From positions 1-12,020 of the forward strand of contig JANXVK010000650.1 in the NCBI GenBank assembly GCA_025351675.1: 12,020 bases of DNA. Direction: 5' to 3'. Below the pieces are notes generated by a model that saw only the letters and a program-made list of their open reading frames with translations, searched no databases and was not told the origin of the DNA. Numbering within the stretch: position 1 is the first letter of the stretch; each line of letters opens with the position of its first letter. Positions 7,020 through 12,020 of the stretch are shown one piece after another. A program made the position numbers and the translations under genes. Source of the DNA: Rhizobacter sp. (lineage in GTDB: Bacteria; Pseudomonadota; Gammaproteobacteria; Burkholderiales; Burkholderiaceae_C).

Positions 7020-7026
7020 ACCCGAT

Positions 7027-8069
<1,043 letters not shown>

Positions 8070-8073
<4 letters not shown>

Positions 8074-9053
8074 GCAGCCTCCCGCAGCGCCGGCGCATGC
8101 AGCCAGCACGCGGCGCGGGTCGGGCCGGCCGGCATCAGGTCGGGCCGCTCGACCTTGCAGCGGTCGTACACCTTCGGGCAGCGCGGGTTGAACGCGCAAC
8201 CCGTCGGGATCGCCGTCAGCCGCGGCATCGCGCCATCGATCTGCAGCAGGCGCTCGCGGTCTTCGTCCATCGCCGGGATCGAGCCCATCAGGCCGACGGT
8301 GTACGGATGGGCCGGTGCATGGATCACGTCGTGCACCGGGCCGATCTCGGCGATGCGCCCGGCGTACATCACCGCGACGCGGTCGCAGGTCTCGGCGATC
8401 ACGCCCATGTCGTGCGTGACCAGCATCACCGCGGCGCCGTGGTCCTTGCACAGCCGCTTCAGCAGCGAAATGATCTGCGCCTGGATCGAGACATCGAGCG
8501 CCGTCGTCGGCTCGTCGGCGACGATCAGCTTCGGTTCGGCCGCGAGCGCGAGCGCAATCACGACGCGCTGGCGCATGCCGCCGGAGAACTGGTGCGGGTA
8601 CTGGTCAATGCGCGCTTCGGCGGCCGGGATGCCGGTCTCCTGCAGCAGCCGGATCGCGCGCTTTCGAGCCTCGTCGTTGTTGACCGGGAGGTGCGTCATG
8701 ATCGTCTCGACGATCTGCCGGCCGACCGTGTACAGCGGGTTCAGCGAGGTCAGCGGGTCTTGAAAGATCGCGCCGATCTGGCGGCCGCGAACCTTGCGCA
8801 TCTCTTCATACGGCAGGTTGTCGATGCGCCTGCCATCGAAGCGGATCTCGCCCGAAGCGACGCGCCCCGGCGGGTCGAGCAGGCCGATGATCGCGGCGCC
8901 GGTCAGCGACTTGCCGGCGCCGGATTCGCCGACGACGCCGAGGATCTCGCCCGGCGCGATGTCGAACGAGATGTCGTCGAGCGCGACCAGCTTGCCGCGG
9001 CGCGTCGGAAATTCGACGCGCAGGTTGCGGACTTCGAGCAGAGGTTGAGGCAT
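8070..9053 (-). CDS. dppD: Peptide-type ABC transporter ATP-binding protein, DppD/OppD-like
   Basis: This 327-residue ATPase is the partner of the DppF-like subunit. Motifs: Walker A GESGAGKS (42-49), Q-loop [15 protein letters not shown] (97-111), signature SGGMRQR (157-163; Met in place of the usual Gln, typical of DppD/OppD), Walker B LIVADEP with Glu181, D-loop TALD (184-187) and switch His214. The C-terminal oligopeptide-transporter region [12 protein letters not shown] (249-260) is followed by GCAFNPRCP and cysteines 286, 292, 299 and 316, a possible iron-sulfur site. The ATG at 9053 gives the usual [11 protein letters not shown] start, 20 bp after the permease stop. No strong ribosome site is visible, so coupling to the upstream gene is likely. 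Confidence 0.93.
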
Positions 9054-9073
9054 GGGACGTCTCGGGGCGGCGG

Positions 9074-10027
9074 TCAACGCAGCCGCGGGTTGAGCGCGTC
9101 GCGCAACCAGTCGCCGAACAAATTCATGCTCAGCGAAATCAGCAGCAGCATCGTGCCGGGGAAGATCACCAGCCACCAAGCGCCGCTGAAAAGCTGCTTG
9201 TTGCCTTCATTGATGAAGGTGCCGAGCGACGGCGAGGTCGGCGACACGCCGACGCCGAGGAACGATAGCGTCGCCTCGGTCTGGATCGCCAGCGCGAGGT
9301 GGATCGTTGCCAGCACCAGCACCGGCCCGAGCACGTTGGGCAGGACGTGCTTGCGCATGATGCGCAGCGGCGGCACGCCCACGACACGCGCCGCCTGCAC
9401 GTATTCCTTGTTGCGCTCGACCATGGTCGAGCCACGAACCGTGCGCGCGTACTGCACCCAGCCTGGCAGGGCGATCGCCAGGATCAGCACGCCGAACGCG
9501 AGCGAGTCGTGCGCCTGCGGGAACAGCGCCCGGCCCACGCCGGCAATCAGCAGTGCGATCAGGATCGACGGGAACGAGAGCATCACGTCGCACACGCGCA
9601 TGATGAAGCTGTCGACGCGCCCGCCGGCATAGCCCGAGAGCAGGCCGAGCGACACCCCGATCAGCATCGAAACAACCACCGAGGCACTGCCGATCAGCAG
9701 CGAGATGCGGGCGCCGTAGAACAGCGCCGACAACACGTCGCGGCCCTGCTCGTCGGTACCGAGCAGGTACTTGGCCTGACCGCCCTGCATCCACGCCGGC
9801 GGCAGCATCGAATCGCTGAGTTCGAGCGTGGCCAGGTCGAACGGGTTGTGCGGCGCGATGAAGCCGGCGAACGTCGCGCAGAACGCGCAGGTGAGCGCGA
9901 CGATCGCCGCGCCCATCGCCATCGGCGAGCTGCGAAACGAATGCCAGACGTCGCCGTCGAAAAAGCGCGCCCACGCGCCCGGTGACTTCACGGCGGGTCG
10001 GGTTGCGGGGGCGATCACGGTGCTCAT
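9074..10027 (-). CDS. dppC: Peptide-type ABC transporter permease, DppC/OppC-like
   Basis: This 317-residue inner-membrane permease forms half of the translocation channel with the DppB-like subunit. The N-terminal cytoplasmic part has the OppC-type segment WHSFRSSPMAMGA (28-40) leading into the first membrane helix (about 38-58). The periplasmic GTDEQGRDVLSALFYGARISL (begins at 90) is a hallmark of DppC/OppC. Further membrane segments are at about 108-134, 150-166, 176-195, 232-256 and 285-305. The cytoplasmic EAA loop that contacts the ATPases is YVQAARVVGVPPLRIMRKHV (209-228). It begins 22 bp after the binding-protein stop and ends 20 bp before the DppD-like start, so it is in the same transcript. 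Confidence 0.94.
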   Translation of the reverse strand: MSTVIAPATRPAVKSPGAWARFFDGDVWHSFRSSPMAMGAAIVALTCAFCATFAGFIAPHNPFDLATLELSDSMLPPAWMQGGQAKYLLGTDEQGRDVLSALFYGARISLLIGSASVVVSMLIGVSLGLLSGYAGGRVDSFIMRVCDVMLSFPSILIALLIAGVGRALFPQAHDSLAFGVLILAIALPGWVQYARTVRGSTMVERNKEYVQAARVVGVPPLRIMRKHVLPNVLGPVLVLATIHLALAIQTEATLSFLGVGVSPTSPSLGTFINEGNKQLFSGAWWLVIFPGTMLLLISLSMNLFGDWLRDALNPRLR

Positions 10028-10049
10028 CGGTTGCGCGCTGTCGAACCCA

Positions 10050-11618
10050 TCACTTCATCGTGACCCACTTGAAGTACATGTAGTTCGTGGGCAGCTGGGT
10101 CAGCGTCACGTTCTTCTTGTACGCCCAGGCGAGCGCCTGCTGATGCAGCGGGATGTGACCGACGTCGTCGGTGTGGAGCTTGAAGGCCTCGCGGATCATC
10201 TCGTCGCGCTTGGTCTTGTCGGTCTCGGTCTGGATCTTCGTCGTCAGCTCGTCGAGCTTCGGGTTCGCGTAAGCGCCGAGGTTGTACTGGCCGCGGCCGG
10301 CATCGGTGGGTGACGCCATCAGGTTGTAGAACGCGTCATGCGCATCGGCGGTGCTCGGCGTCCAGCCCAGCAGGTAGAAACTGGTGTCGCGCCGCAGGAT
10401 CTTCGGGAAGTAGCTGACCTTGGTCTCTGCCTGCAGGTTCACCTTCACGCCGATGCGCGCGAGGTTCGCCGCGACCGCCTGACAGATCGCCGCGTCATTG
10501 ACGTAACGGTCGTTCGGGCAGTTCATGCCGACCTCGAAGCCGTTCGGGTAGCCGGCCTCGGCCAGCAGCTTCTTCGCGGCTTCGGCGTCGTACGGCAGGC
10601 GCTTGTTCATCTCGGGCATGAAACCGCGCACGCCGGGGCCGATCATCAGCGCCGTCGGCGCGGCCGCGCCACGCATCACGCGGGCCTTGATCGTGTCGAC
10701 GTCGATCGCCTGGTAGAAGGCCTGGCGCACGCGCTTGTCCTTGAACGGGTTCTTGCCCTTGACGCTGCTGTTCAGCAGCTCGTCACGCTTCTGGTCCATG
10801 CCCAGGAAGATCGTGCGCAACTCGGGCCCTTGCAGCACCGTGAGTCCCGCCGCCGCCTTGATGCGCTCGACGTCCTGGAGCGGCACGGGCTCCATCACAT
10901 CGGTCTCACCCGAAAGCAGCGCGGCGACGCGGGTCGCATCGTTGCCGATCGGCGTGAAGACGACCTCGTCGAGGTTGCTCTCGACCTTTTCCCAGTACGT
11001 GAAGTTGCGCACGATCACCGTGCGCACCGAAGGCTGGCGCTCCTTCAGGCGGAACGGCCCGGTGCCGTTGGCCTTGAAGCTGGCGGTGTTTTCGACGCCC
11101 TTGCGGCGATCGACCGGACGCTCGGCCTTGTTCTGCTCGCACCAGGTCTTGCTCATCATCGCGAACACGGTCAGCGTGTCGGGCAGGATCGGGAACGGCG
11201 TCAGCGTCTCGATGTCGACGACGCTGTCGCTGACCTTGCGCACCTCCTTGATCGGCGCCACGTAGCCGCGCATGTCGCTGCCGGCATCGGCCGCGCGCTT
11301 GAAGCTGAAGATCACGTCGTCGGCCGTGAATGGTGTGCCGTCGTGAAACTTGACGCCCTTGCGCAGCTCGAAGCGCCAGACCGTCGGCGAGGTCTGCGAC
11401 CATTTGGTCGCGAGCAGCGGTTGCACCGACATGTCTTTGCCGCGCGTCACGAGCGACTCGTAGACGCTGCCCATGAAGCTGAGCTGCAGCGACTCGTTCA
11501 GAGAGTGCGGGTCCATCGACTGCACGTCGCCTTGGTTCGACACGCGCAGCGTGACGGCCTGCGCCGCGCCGGCGGCGACTGCAAGCGCGGTGATCAAGAG
11601 CGTTTTATTAAGGTTCAT
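10050..11618 (-). CDS. Periplasmic solute-binding protein of peptide-type ABC transporter (SBP_bac_5 family)
   Basis: This 522-residue protein captures the substrate in the periplasm and delivers it to the permease pair encoded on either side. A Sec signal peptide is clear: MNLNK, a hydrophobic core, and an AQA cleavage site after residue 21. No lipobox cysteine is present, so the mature protein should be soluble. The mature start LRVSNQGDVQSMDPHSLNE and the family signature WRFELRKGVKFHDGTPFTAD (81-100), then DVIFSFKRA, place it in family 5 with DppA/OppA. Ligand specificity cannot be read from sequence; di- or oligopeptides are the default inference, and nickel, haem, glutathione or opine-like ligands are also known in the family. 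It lies between the B- and C-type permease genes (38-bp and 22-bp gaps). Confidence 0.93.
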   Translation of the reverse strand: MNLNKTLLITALAVAAGAAQAVTLRVSNQGDVQSMDPHSLNESLQLSFMGSVYESLVTRGKDMSVQPLLATKWSQTSPTVWRFELRKGVKFHDGTPFTADDVIFSFKRAADAGSDMRGYVAPIKEVRKVSDSVVDIETLTPFPILPDTLTVFAMMSKTWCEQNKAERPVDRRKGVENTASFKANGTGPFRLKERQPSVRTVIVRNFTYWEKVESNLDEVVFTPIGNDATRVAALLSGETDVMEPVPLQDVERIKAAAGLTVLQGPELRTIFLGMDQKRDELLNSSVKGKNPFKDKRVRQAFYQAIDVDTIKARVMRGAAAPTALMIGPGVRGFMPEMNKRLPYDAEAAKKLLAEAGYPNGFEVGMNCPNDRYVNDAAICQAVAANLARIGVKVNLQAETKVSYFPKILRRDTSFYLLGWTPSTADAHDAFYNLMASPTDAGRGQYNLGAYANPKLDELTTKIQTETDKTKRDEMIREAFKLHTDDVGHIPLHQQALAWAYKKNVTLTQLPTNYMYFKWVTMK

Positions 11619-11656
11619 GGCGGTTTTCTGGCGAAAGTGGATGCGACAAAAACAGG

Positions 11657-12020
11657 TCAGTGGCCGGCGGTCGATTTCTCGGCGCGCAGGCGCGGGTCGA
11701 CGACGAAGTAGAGCATGTCAACCGCGAGGTTGATGAGCACGAAGATCAGCGCGATCAGGCACAGGTACGCGGCCATCACCGGAATGTCGGCGAAGGTCAC
11801 CGCCTGGATGAACAGCAGCCCCATGCCGGGCCACTGGAATACCGTCTCGGTGATGATCGCGAACGCGATCAGCCCGCCGAGCTGCAAACCGGTGATCGTG
11901 ATCACCGGCACCAGCGTGTTCTTGAGAGCATGGCCGAAGTGGATGGCACGATTGGAAAGGCCACGGGCCCGGCCGAACTTGATGTAGTCGGTGCGCAGTA
12001 CCTCGAGCATCTCGGCGCGC
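11657..12020 (-). CDS. dppB: Peptide-type ABC transporter permease, DppB/OppB-like (5' end outside window)
   Basis: This is the C-terminal 120 or so residues of a B-type permease; the frame stays open through the right edge, so the start is outside. The visible part begins inside the cytoplasmic EAA loop with RAEMLEVLRTDYIKFGRARG, characteristic of DppB/OppB. It continues through membrane segments (TLVPVITITGLQLGGLIAFA, later MAAYLCLIALIFVLINLAVD) to the family ending DMLYFVVDPRLRAE. The mid-part FQWPGMGLLFIQAVTFADIP matches the conserved periplasmic region. A Met at 12010 is internal to the EAA motif and should not be taken as the start. Transcription continues into the binding-protein gene 38 bp downstream. 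Confidence 0.93.
   Translation of the reverse strand, partial: RAEMLEVLRTDYIKFGRARGLSNRAIHFGHALKNTLVPVITITGLQLGGLIAFAIITETVFQWPGMGLLFIQAVTFADIPVMAAYLCLIALIFVLINLAVDMLYFVVDPRLRAEKSTAGH

Noticed and set aside
10338..11711. A 457-codon plus-strand frame opposite the binding-protein gene
   Set aside because: It is antisense to a gene with a clear signal peptide and family signature. The composition is typical of a GC-driven shadow frame and no motif is visible.

Overview
The window is a compact, GC-rich piece of bacterial chromosome, almost entirely coding. Gene content and order point to a betaproteobacterium of the order Burkholderiales, perhaps a Rubrivivax/Leptothrix/Methylibium-like lineage. 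The order is an inference from three things: pilMNO divergent from ponA, cyaY back to back with an lptM-lysA pair, and high-GC codon use. The species cannot be named from the sequence alone.

Left part (1-2351, minus strand): the start of a type IV pilus assembly operon, pilM-pilN-pilO, encoding the inner-membrane alignment subcomplex. It runs off the left edge within pilO; pilP and pilQ would be expected next. A 276-bp intergenic region (2352-2627) separates it from ponA on the plus strand (2628-5018), which encodes a bifunctional class A penicillin-binding protein (PBP1a type). This region holds a candidate sigma-70 promoter for each side and a perfect 15-bp palindrome on the pilM side.

Middle part (5019-7019): a 120-bp convergent gap full of inverted repeats, then cyaY (frataxin, minus strand). 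Only 19 bp beyond the cyaY start codon lies lptM (small LPS-assembly lipoprotein, plus strand), which overlaps lysA (diaminopimelate decarboxylase) by ATGA. LysA makes lysine from meso-diaminopimelate, a peptidoglycan precursor.

Right part (7027-12020, minus strand): a peptide-type ABC importer of the Dpp/Opp family. In transcription order it runs permease B (cut by the right edge), periplasmic binding protein, permease C, ATPase D, ATPase F. The binding protein sits between the two permeases rather than at the front. The last ATPase gene converges on lysA with only 7 bp between the stop codons.

Overall these are housekeeping envelope, iron-sulfur, lysine and transport genes. I found no mobile element, phage gene, CRISPR array, tRNA, rRNA or defence system, and no sign of a new multi-gene system. 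The points worth a second look are small: the palindrome over the candidate pilM promoter, the hairpin-rich convergent gap, the very tight cyaY/lptM divergence, and the position of the binding-protein gene.
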